The notes under the pieces: generated by a model
What the model saw: the letters and a program-made list of their open reading frames with translations, nothing else
Database searches by the model: none
What the model was told of the DNA's origin: nothing
From: an uncultured Ruminococcus sp.
GTDB lineage: Bacteria; Bacillota; Clostridia; Oscillospirales; Acutalibacteraceae
Length of the DNA: 8,772 bases
Assembly (NCBI GenBank): GCA_902766585.1
Contig: CACXDV010000203.1
Span: forward strand, 1 to 8,772
Reading direction: 5' to 3'
Translations under genes and position numbers: made by a program
In this document: positions 1-5,301 of the stretch, one piece after another
Numbering within the stretch: the first letter of the stretch is position 1
Layout: the number at the start of each line of letters is the position of its first letter

Positions 1-407
1 ATAACATCACGTCTCTCCGACAAGGCAAGCGTAGCAGAATGACGAAGCTTATCTATTTCATCATTTATTGAGCTGTCCTTTTCGATATAGGTATCTGTCG
101 TCGGAACATATGCCTCGGGCTGATAATAATCATAATACGATACAAAATACTCAACGGCATTATCCGGAAAAAATGCCCTGAATTCCTCACATAGCTGCGC
201 GGCAAGCGTCTTATTATGAGCCAATACAAGTGTCGGACGGTTCAGCTCGGCTATAACATTTGCCATAGTAAATGTCTTTCCGGAACCGGTAACGCCAAGC
301 AGAGTTTGTTCTCTGTTTCCCGCCTTTATGCTTTCAACCAGTGCAGATATTGCCTGAGGCTGATCACCCGTAGGCTTATATTCGGAAACCAGCTTAAATT
401 TATCCAT
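1..407 (-). CDS. uvrB: UvrABC excinuclease subunit B, N-terminal part (cut by window edge)
   Basis: This is the beginning of UvrB, the DNA-damage-verifying helicase-like subunit of nucleotide excision repair. UvrB is loaded by UvrA and then recruits UvrC for incision. About 135 residues are visible, roughly one fifth of the usual 650-700; the rest lies beyond position 1, so it is partial, not broken. The Walker A motif GVTGSGKT falls at residues 38-45. The family's tyrosine-rich beta-hairpin region (YYDYYQPEAYVP, residues 91-102), which inserts between the DNA strands, is intact, as is the RP.LVLAHNKTLAAQL block after Walker A. The ATG at 407-405 has an AGGTGG ribosome binding site at 417-412 that overlaps the stop codon of the preceding gene, with an 8-nt gap between the genes. 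It is therefore probably co-transcribed and translationally linked with that gene. Identification is essentially certain from the conserved motifs. Confidence 0.97.
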   Translation of the reverse strand, partial: MDKFKLVSEYKPTGDQPQAISALVESIKAGNREQTLLGVTGSGKTFTMANVIAELNRPTLVLAHNKTLAAQLCEEFRAFFPDNAVEYFVSYYDYYQPEAYVPTTDTYIEKDSSINDEIDKLRHSATLALSERRDV

Positions 408-415
408 AATACCAC

Positions 416-892
416 CTATGCTTCCTTTACCCTCTTGCCTGTGATATGCTCGGGAACCAATGCAAAAACCAGCACCTTATCACCGAAGCCTCTTATCTCC
501 TTCTCAATGTATTCCTTATCGTCTGTAAATTTATAGCTCAGACGGCGGCTTATTTCAATTGCCTTATCATAGTCCTCAATGAATTCAACCCTGCCGAAAA
601 CTATAACACTGCGGAAATCAAAAGCCCATTCACCTTCATCTCTTTTTCCGCTGTCATATACACAAAAGCTTGCCTTATTGCATTCTCTGAGCGCATCGAT
701 CCTGTGTCCTGTCTTTCCGCTGTGAAAATAAATCTTTCCGTCTTCTTCATTATAAAAATGATTCAGAGGCATACCATAGGGATAACCCTCATCTCCGATG
801 ACAGATAGCACACCTCTCTTTTCATACTTCAATATTTCAATACATTCTGTCCGGGACAGACTTTTATTTTTCCTTACAATTTCTCTGAACAA
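416..892 (-). CDS. Pyridoxamine 5'-phosphate oxidase-like (NimA-type) flavin-binding protein
   Basis: The 158-residue protein resembles the NimA/PNPOx-like split-barrel family, small dimers that bind FMN or a related cofactor. Some members reduce nitroimidazoles; most have no assigned substrate. Family blocks in order: MFRE start, then the GVLSVIGDEGYPYGMPLN strand (about residues 27-44), KIYFHSGKTGHRID (53-66), SFCVYD (75-80), FRSVIVFGRVEFIED (93-107) and a C-terminal EHITGK (148-153). Length is normal for the family. The start is a TTG at 892-890, chosen because the MFRE-type N-terminus is usual for the family and because an AAAGGCGG ribosome binding site lies 9 nt upstream, inside the end of the preceding gene; the gap to that gene's stop is one nucleotide. 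It sits fourth in the minus-strand operon, directly before uvrB. The family is clear; the substrate, and any role in drug resistance, cannot be read from sequence. Confidence 0.88.
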   Translation of the reverse strand: MFREIVRKNKSLSRTECIEILKYEKRGVLSVIGDEGYPYGMPLNHFYNEEDGKIYFHSGKTGHRIDALRECNKASFCVYDSGKRDEGEWAFDFRSVIVFGRVEFIEDYDKAIEISRRLSYKFTDDKEYIEKEIRGFGDKVLVFALVPEHITGKRVKEA

Positions 893-893
893 T

Positions 894-1802
894 TTATGAA
901 GCCGCCTTTCTTATAAAATAAAAGAACGCTACGATCAAATCTCCGACTCCTACCAGACATCTCAAAAACATCATCGGACTCGGATATCTCGGATACTCTA
1001 TCATTGAAACAGAAGGCTTATGCGGATCAACATATACTGTCAGGGATTTTGGGTTTTCCTTTGAAGAATTGCGTATATTTTCCCATGTATCAGCATAAAC
1101 CTGGCTGCTTGATTTGTACTCCTCGTTTTGATAGGTATATTTATACCGGATATCATATTTTTCCTCAAAACTGGGTAAAACAGACATCACAAAAAACTTT
1201 TTTTCTTTTGAATCAGTAACAGTGCCTTCAACAGTTACATACGAAGAAATCTTCCTATAGCCGTCACTGGCAGCGGAGTAATCATTCACATAATCCGATA
1301 TCGGACGAATTATAAGTGCTATACCAAAAATTATTAGTAATATAAAGGAGACAACCCAATTACTCGCTGATGAATTTCTGCCTCTTACTACGAAAAAACG
1401 CTTTGATACCCCGACCTCGCTGTTCAGGACATTCAACAGGTCTGTTGACTTATCATTTTTTCTGCGGCTCATATTGTATGAGGCAATCATATCATCCATC
1501 TGATTCCTTGCATCTCTTTGATATGAATAATCCTTCGCCGCTTTCATTCCCGAAGCAAAATCCGAATCATAACAATTATTAATATCACAGATTCCGTAAT
1601 CAGCCTTCTGAGCTTCCTCTGTACTTTCCTTTAGCTTTTCCTTATCAAGCTGAACCGGCTTGCTCTTCGGCTGGACAGGTACAGTAATAATCCTCTCGCC
1701 CGATGACTTTTTCGGTTTCATCCCATGTGATGCTCTGTATGCATCAAGCATACTGTCCATCTGCGCGCTGGCATCATATTTGAACGAGGAATTTTTATCC
1801 AT
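894..1802 (-). CDS. Two-helix membrane protein with DUF3592-like domain
   Basis: A 302-residue protein of unknown function. Residues 1-130 are hydrophilic and probably disordered or helical. They contain two copies of a 16-residue motif, DAxxQMDxMxxxYxxS, at residues 10-25 and 97-112. A hydrophobic segment at about 149-166 is followed by a soluble region of about 110 residues, then a second hydrophobic segment at about 277-297 and a short basic tail. The region between the helices (TVEGTVTDS, then YRYKYTYQNEEYKSSS, then LTVYVDPHKPS) matches the pattern of DUF3592-type domains, beta-rich modules between two transmembrane helices. No signal peptide is visible; the first helix would anchor the protein with the N-terminal region probably cytoplasmic. 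A GGGGAG ribosome binding site lies about 10 nt before the ATG, and 18 nt separate it from the upstream esterase gene. The two hydrophobic segments are plain; the DUF3592 assignment is by eye. Confidence 0.75.
   Translation of the reverse strand: MDKNSSFKYDASAQMDSMLDAYRASHGMKPKKSSGERIITVPVQPKSKPVQLDKEKLKESTEEAQKADYGICDINNCYDSDFASGMKAAKDYSYQRDARNQMDDMIASYNMSRRKNDKSTDLLNVLNSEVGVSKRFFVVRGRNSSASNWVVSFILLIIFGIALIIRPISDYVNDYSAASDGYRKISSYVTVEGTVTDSKEKKFFVMSVLPSFEEKYDIRYKYTYQNEEYKSSSQVYADTWENIRNSSKENPKSLTVYVDPHKPSVSMIEYPRYPSPMMFLRCLVGVGDLIVAFFYFIRKAAS
1467..1514 (-). repeat. Second copy of internal DAxxQMDxMxxxYxxS protein repeat
   Basis: Codes for residues 97-112 of the DUF3592-like protein. It matches residues 10-25 (DNA 1728-1775) at D, A, Q, M, D, M, Y and S, with conservative L/I at one further position. 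Spacing within the motif is identical in both copies. This is a protein-level repeat; the DNA of the two copies has diverged. Confidence 0.6.
1728..1775 (-). repeat. First copy of internal DAxxQMDxMxxxYxxS protein repeat
   Basis: Codes for residues 10-25 of the DUF3592-like protein. It pairs with the copy at 1467-1514. The heptad-like spacing of hydrophobic residues (M, M/L, Y) suggests a short amphipathic helix used twice in the cytoplasmic N-terminal region. Confidence 0.6.
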
Positions 1803-1820
1803 AGCCTCTGCACTCCCCGC

Positions 1821-2360
1821 TCAGTTATTCTCATCAAAGAATGCATCCATATGGTCTCTGAAAATATCGGCAAGGGGCATAGTCGAACCGCTGTGCTTTC
1901 CATCAGGTACAACTATATACTTTTCATTCTGAAAAATCTGTCTTGTAAAGTCATGTGTATCAATAAGCTCGTCCTGTCCGCCTATTATCGTTGATACTCT
2001 GTTGCTGTCAACATCTGCAAGTCCGGAGAAAAGCCTTATAAACTCAACAACTCCGTCATCATTACCGTAGCCGATGCGCGGAAGATGAAGAAACGGCATA
2101 AGACAGGGATTTACCAGGACACAGGGACATTCATTTTTTGCGCTTATCAATGCAGCATAGAATCCTCCAAGGCTTGTTCCGACAACAGCATTACAGAAAT
2201 TATTCGTAAACTGACTGTTGAGAAGCTGCATTATGGATTCCGGCGAAGACCTGTCATAATCAAGCTGGAGAGAAATTATATCAAAGCCGCATTCTCTCAG
2301 AGCCTCATATGCTGCATTCGCGGCATTTCCCTTGTATCCGTGAATATTTAAAATCTTCAT
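1821..2360 (-). CDS. YqiA-like alpha/beta-hydrolase (predicted esterase)
   Basis: A 179-residue single-domain alpha/beta-hydrolase similar to the YqiA/UPF0227 esterase family, small cytosolic serine hydrolases with unclear natural substrates. The N-terminal strand leads into HGYKGN (residues 7-12), the oxyanion-hole region. The nucleophile elbow is GTSLGG with Ser63. A probable acid is Asp130 in GGQDELID, and the catalytic His is His156 in DGKHSG, so a full Ser-Asp-His triad is present. Length fits the family (about 180-200). No signal peptide or lid domain is visible. The ATG at 2360-2358 overlaps the stop codon of the upstream U32 gene by one base (TAATG), which implies translational coupling. 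No link between its activity and that neighbour's role is evident. Family assignment is firm; the substrate is unknown. Confidence 0.87.
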   Translation of the reverse strand: MKILNIHGYKGNAANAAYEALRECGFDIISLQLDYDRSSPESIMQLLNSQFTNNFCNAVVGTSLGGFYAALISAKNECPCVLVNPCLMPFLHLPRIGYGNDDGVVEFIRLFSGLADVDSNRVSTIIGGQDELIDTHDFTRQIFQNEKYIVVPDGKHSGSTMPLADIFRDHMDAFFDENN

Positions 2361-3577
2361 TATTCCGACCTCTGCTTTCTGAGAACCGAACCTGCCGGTA
2401 TCTCTACATTACTCGGTAAAATAACCTTCTGCATTGCGTGCGGAGCTACATCTATCTGCTCACCGTTTTCATCCTGCATATAATCTACCATTATCTCAAA
2501 AGGCTCACCGCTCGGCGGAAGCACATCAAGAATATCTCCGGTAAAAAATCTGTTCCTCTGAGTAAGATAAGCTGTATGATCCTTATATTCGTCACATACG
2601 GCAACTACCTCGTAATGTCTGATATATCCGCCGTTATCCGTTACCTGGCCAGGCTCTCCTCCGAAGAAAAAGCCTGTACTGTATTCACGGTGACTTACCT
2701 TTTCAAGCTCCTCAAGTATCCAGCGTGAAAGCGGCTTCTTTCCTCCATTGGAATAATACTCGTCAAGCGCGTGTCTGTATGCGTTTGTGACAACGGATAC
2801 ATAATATGCAGATTTTGCCCTGCCCTCTATTTTAAGGCTGTTTACTCCTGCAGCGGCAAGCTCGGGAATATGCTCTATCATGCACAGGTCACGGGAATTA
2901 TAGAGAAAAGTACCGCTGTCATCCTGTACAACAGGAAAATACTGCCCTTCACGATGCTCCTCATATAAATGATATTTCCAGCGGCATGGCTGTGCACAGT
3001 CTCCCCTGTTGGCATCTCTTCCTGTAAGATAATTCGATATAAGACACCTTCCTGAAAATGAAACGCACATTGAGCCGTGTACGAAGGTCTCTACCTCCAG
3101 CTCCTTCGGAATTCTTGCCCTTAAATCAGCAATTTCCTCAAGAGTAAGCTCTCTTGCAAGTACAACCCTTGATGCTCCCATTTCATAAAGCACCTTTGCA
3201 GTCTGATAGTTTACCACTCCCGCCTGTGTCGAAACATGACGCTGTACCTTCGGAGCGTATTTTGCAGCAAGTGACATTACTCCCAAATCAGCTATTATAA
3301 ACGCATCTACTCCGCATTCCTGTGCTGTTTTCAGAAATTCCGGCAGACGGTCTATCTCTTCATTTCTCGGAAGTGTGTTGCAGGTAACATGTACCTTGAC
3401 ACCCTTTTCATGCGCCTTTTTTACAGCCTCGGTGAGCTGCTCCGGCGTAAAATTCTTTGATGCAGTTCTCATCCCGAATTCCGTTCCGGCAAGATAAATG
3501 GCATCTGCGCCGAATTTCAATGCGCTGTCAAAGCACTCCGGATCTCCTGCCGGTGCAAGCAGTTCTATTTTTTCCAT
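2360..3577 (-). CDS. U32-family protein, TrhP/YrrO-like (annotated as peptidase; probably tRNA hydroxylation)
   Basis: A 405-residue member of the U32 family. The N-terminal MEKIELLAPAGD start and TIM-barrel-like sequence are typical. The family signature ETFVHGSMCVSFSGRCLIS lies at about residues 163-181. Four cysteines, C171, C178, C194 and C198 (GSMC, GRC, GDCAQPC), match the set that binds an iron-sulfur cluster in related proteins. KIEGRAKSAYYV (249-260) is a second conserved block. After about residue 310 a C-terminal domain of the YegQ/YrrO type follows (QRNRFFTGDILDVL and so on). Characterised relatives with this architecture (E. coli TrhP, Bacillus YrrN/YrrO) help make 5-hydroxyuridine at tRNA position 34, so RNA modification is more likely than proteolysis. 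A longer reading from 3634 is rejected: it would begin at or before the predicted transcript start near 3632, while the ATG at 3577 has GGGAG 8 nt upstream. It is the first gene of the operon. Confidence 0.9.
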   Translation of the reverse strand: MEKIELLAPAGDPECFDSALKFGADAIYLAGTEFGMRTASKNFTPEQLTEAVKKAHEKGVKVHVTCNTLPRNEEIDRLPEFLKTAQECGVDAFIIADLGVMSLAAKYAPKVQRHVSTQAGVVNYQTAKVLYEMGASRVVLARELTLEEIADLRARIPKELEVETFVHGSMCVSFSGRCLISNYLTGRDANRGDCAQPCRWKYHLYEEHREGQYFPVVQDDSGTFLYNSRDLCMIEHIPELAAAGVNSLKIEGRAKSAYYVSVVTNAYRHALDEYYSNGGKKPLSRWILEELEKVSHREYSTGFFFGGEPGQVTDNGGYIRHYEVVAVCDEYKDHTAYLTQRNRFFTGDILDVLPPSGEPFEIMVDYMQDENGEQIDVAPHAMQKVILPSNVEIPAGSVLRKQRSE

Positions 3578-3585
3578 ATCATACA

Positions 3586-3590
3586 CTCCC
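3586..3590 (-). promoter_or_regulatory. Ribosome binding site that fixes the U32 gene start
   Basis: GGGAG on the minus strand, 8 nt before the ATG at 3577-3575. It supports that start over the in-frame ATG at 3634, which lies at or upstream of the predicted transcription start. Confidence 0.8.
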
Positions 3591-3638
3591 TGTTCAAAAT
3601 AAGCGGATATTTTACACCCAATCATATCATTCATGCCT

Positions 3639-3667
3639 ATTATATCATTGACATATTAAAATTGCAA
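3639..3667 (-). promoter_or_regulatory. Sigma-A-type promoter of the U32-to-uvrB operon
   Basis: On the minus strand, a -35 box TTGCAA (3667-3662) is followed by a 17-bp spacer and a perfect -10 box TATAAT (3644-3639). TG at the right distance (TGATATAAT) gives an extended -10. Transcription should start near 3632, leaving a leader of about 55 nt before the U32 gene, too short for a typical riboswitch. No other strong minus-strand promoter was seen between the five genes, so this one probably drives the whole operon. Confidence 0.8.
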
Positions 3668-3695
3668 CGAAGGACGGGAATTTTATTTATTTTTT

Positions 3696-3713
3696 TATAC
3701 ATTTTAATGTATA
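3696..3713. promoter_or_regulatory. 18-bp inverted repeat upstream of the operon promoter (candidate operator)
   Basis: TATACATT-TT-AATGTATA: two perfect 8-bp arms around a 2-bp centre, about 30 bp upstream of the minus-strand -35 box. It has no U-run in the right place for a terminator of either neighbouring gene, and no gene ends here, so a binding site for a dimeric regulator is the simpler reading. The region is AT-rich, which raises the chance of accidental symmetry. Confidence 0.4.
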
Positions 3714-3782
3714 TATCACTTATGCAAATTGACAAAACCTTTACGGTAAAAACAGACATTTCGTTTTTATTATCTCCACATT

Positions 3783-3825
3783 CAGATAATCTAAGAATTT
3801 TTTAGATGAAATATATAAATATCTG
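3783..3825. repeat. Nested inverted repeats in the divergent intergenic region
   Basis: Outer arms CAGATA (3783-3788) and TATCTG (3820-3825) enclose inner arms ATCTAA (3789-3794) and TTAGAT (3802-3807). The two left arms are contiguous, while 12 nt separate the right ones. It could be a tandem operator or a weak hairpin. It lies upstream of the predicted plus-strand promoter, so it would not be in that transcript. Function unknown. Confidence 0.3.
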
Positions 3826-3855
3826 CCACATACTTTATCAGCAAAAAGTGAAGGT

Positions 3856-3873
3856 TGTGATATTATATTCACA
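3856..3873. promoter_or_regulatory. TGTGA-N8-TCACA inverted repeat (candidate operator)
   Basis: Perfect 5-bp arms TGTGA and TCACA around an 8-bp AT-only centre, about 90 bp upstream of the -35 box of the PucR-type gene. The arms resemble Crp/Fnr-family half-sites, but the spacing is 8 rather than the usual 6 (Crp), so that assignment is not made. A TATAAT occurs inside it on the minus strand, without a good -35. Confidence 0.35.
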
Positions 3874-3961
3874 GTTTTTTGTGTTTTCGCAATAATTATT
3901 TCTTTTTCCGTAAAATTTCATAATTTTGGTTATTAAAAATAATAAAAATTCGATAAAACAG

Positions 3962-3990
3962 TTGCATTTTTGATTTGTTTTGTGTAAAAT
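3962..3990 (+). promoter_or_regulatory. Promoter of the PucR/CdaR-type regulator gene
   Basis: TTGCAT (3962-3967), a 17-bp spacer and TAAAAT (3985-3990). Transcription would start near 3997, giving a leader of about 80 nt before the ATG at 4078. Both boxes are one or two bases off consensus and the surroundings are AT-rich, so this is a reasonable but unproven call. Apart from this and the inverted repeats listed separately, the stretch 3578-4077 shows no coding potential. Confidence 0.55.
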
Positions 3991-4077
3991 GTATATAGGG
4001 TTTTAGTATGCGTTTTTTATGCTGCTATAAACAATGGAAGTGAAGTACAAAATATTTTTAAAGTGAGGGAATAAACT

Positions 4078-5163
4078 ATGTCAAACAGATTGTTTCAAGG
4101 AGTTATTCATCAGATGAGAGATACTATCGACCGCACGATAGGTGTTATTGATGAGACCTCCGTGGTTATCGCATGCAGTGAGCTTGGCAAGATCGGTGAG
4201 GTGAATGAGCATATAACCTCAGAAATGCTTACCTCTGCAGCACCCTTTGTTTTGAACGGATATACATACAAATCCTTCGGAAGCAAGCCGAGAAGCGAAT
4301 ACGCTGTTTTTGTAGCAGGAAACGATTATGCTGCTCAGAAATATGCCGCTATCCTTGCCGTTTCTCTCGGCAGCATCAAGCAGTATTATGACGAAAAATA
4401 TGACAGGGGCAATTTTATCAAAAATGTCATACTTGATAATATTCTTCCCGGTGATATCTATCTTAAATCCAGAGAGCTCAAATTCAATGCTGATGTCACA
4501 AGAGTATGCATGCTCATAAAAATATCCTCAAAGACCGATATCTCAGCATACGATGTTATACAGAACCTCTTCCCCGACAAAGCAAAGGATTTCGTTATCA
4601 ATATAAACGAGACAGATATTGCTCTTGTTAAGGAAATTAAGCAGGATATTGATTCAAAGGATCTTGAAAAGCTCGCAAGCTCTATCGTTGATACCCTTTC
4701 GGGAGAATTCTATACACACTGCGTTATCGGTATAGGTACTCCCGTAACAGGCATCAAGGATCTTGCTCGTTCCTTCAAGGAGGCTCAGGTAGCTCTCGAA
4801 GTAGGAAAGGTATTCGACACCGAAAGGTCTATCGTAAGCTATGATAAACTCGGTATCGCCCGTCTTATCTATCAGCTTCCCACAACACTCTGTGATATGT
4901 TCCTTAAAGAGGTATTTAAGAGAGGATCTATCGAATCTCTTGATCAGGAAACTCTCTTCACCATTCAGCGCTTCTTTGAAAATAACCTGAATGTATCCGA
5001 GACTTCAAGAAAGCTCTTCGTTCACAGAAATACACTTGTTTACCGTCTTGAGAAGATCAAAAAGCTTACAGGTCTTGATCTCCGTGAATTCGAGGACGCT
5101 ATCATCTTTAAGGTTGCTCTTATGGTTAAGAAATATCTCTCCTCCAATCCTATCAAATACTGA
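4078..5163 (+). CDS. PucR/CdaR-type transcriptional regulator
   Basis: A 361-residue DNA-binding protein. The C-terminal part (about 288-354) is the PucR-type helix-turn-helix: FFENNLNVSETSRKLFVHRN leads into the recognition segment NTLVYRLEKIKKLTGLDL, and a hydrophobic helix ends the protein. The middle (about 110-265) resembles the GGDEF-like domain found in CdaR and PucR regulators, and the N-terminal 100 residues form a small sensor-like domain of unknown ligand. Known members respond to metabolites such as sugar diacids, purine-degradation intermediates or amino acids; nothing here identifies the ligand. The ATG has GAGGGA 7 nt upstream. The gene has its own promoter and terminator, so it is monocistronic. 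It is divergent from the U32-uvrB operon and upstream of the ligase/acyltransferase pair, either of which it might control. Autoregulation through the inverted repeats upstream is possible. Confidence 0.88.
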   Translation: MSNRLFQGVIHQMRDTIDRTIGVIDETSVVIACSELGKIGEVNEHITSEMLTSAAPFVLNGYTYKSFGSKPRSEYAVFVAGNDYAAQKYAAILAVSLGSIKQYYDEKYDRGNFIKNVILDNILPGDIYLKSRELKFNADVTRVCMLIKISSKTDISAYDVIQNLFPDKAKDFVININETDIALVKEIKQDIDSKDLEKLASSIVDTLSGEFYTHCVIGIGTPVTGIKDLARSFKEAQVALEVGKVFDTERSIVSYDKLGIARLIYQLPTTLCDMFLKEVFKRGSIESLDQETLFTIQRFFENNLNVSETSRKLFVHRNTLVYRLEKIKKLTGLDLREFEDAIIFKVALMVKKYLSSNPIKY

Positions 5164-5171
5164 TAAACATT

Positions 5172-5203
5172 ATCCCTGCGGCTAAAACTGCGGGGATTTT
5201 TTT
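5172..5203 (+). terminator. Rho-independent terminator of the PucR/CdaR-type gene
   Basis: Arms ATCCCTGCGG (5172-5181) and CTGCGGGGAT (5188-5197) form a 10-bp stem with two G-U pairs and a 6-nt loop, followed by a run of seven Ts (5197-5203). It starts 8 nt after the stop codon and separates this gene from the downstream unit. Confidence 0.92.
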
Positions 5204-5235
5204 CTTTCATTGGTCTTACAGTGATTTATAAATAA

Positions 5236-5264
5236 TTGACTATTTTGTCAAAAAATGATATAAT
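5236..5264 (+). promoter_or_regulatory. Strong promoter of the AsnB-like / CatA-like unit, with an inverted repeat over the -35 box
   Basis: TTGACT (5236-5241), a 17-bp spacer and a perfect TATAAT (5259-5264) with an extended -10 (TGATATAAT). The predicted start is near 5271, about 30 nt before the ATG at 5302. TTGAC-N6-GTCAA (5236-5251) is a perfect inverted repeat that covers the -35 box and half the spacer, a position where a bound repressor would block RNA polymerase. The promoter rules out a translation start at 5236. Confidence 0.82.
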
Positions 5265-5285
5265 TCAAACAAAATCCGAAACCGG

Positions 5286-5291
5286 AAAGGA
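5286..5291 (+). promoter_or_regulatory. Ribosome binding site of the AsnB-like gene
   Basis: AAAGGA ends 10 nt before the ATG at 5302 and only 1 nt before the in-frame ATG at 5293. The spacing favours 5302 as the start, giving an N-terminus MTDNKIEIRYF. Confidence 0.65.
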
Positions 5292-5301
5292 AATGGTCAG
5301 A

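Noticed and set aside
446..808. 120-residue plus-strand open frame opposite the NimA-like gene.
   Set aside because: It lies antisense to a gene with clear conserved motifs; its hydrophobic composition is what the reverse complement of such a gene typically yields.
1718..1912. 64-residue minus-strand frame spanning the esterase/DUF3592 junction.
   Set aside because: It overlaps both genes in another frame and has no recognisable sequence.
3578..3634. Possible 19-residue N-terminal extension of the U32 protein from an ATG at 3634.
   Set aside because: The promoter at 3639-3667 predicts transcription to start near 3632, so that codon would not be in the mRNA, and the family N-terminus begins at the ATG at 3577, which has a good ribosome binding site.
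3578..4077. Riboswitch or small RNA in the long intergenic region.
   Set aside because: Predicted leaders are about 55 and 80 nt, no known riboswitch core was recognised, and no terminator-like hairpin with a U-run is present; the region is simply AT-rich with inverted repeats.
5236..5301. Possible upstream TTG start at 5236 for the AsnB-like protein.
   Set aside because: That codon is part of the -35 box, and the residues it would add (MTILSKND and so on) do not resemble the AsnB N-terminus or restore the catalytic Cys.
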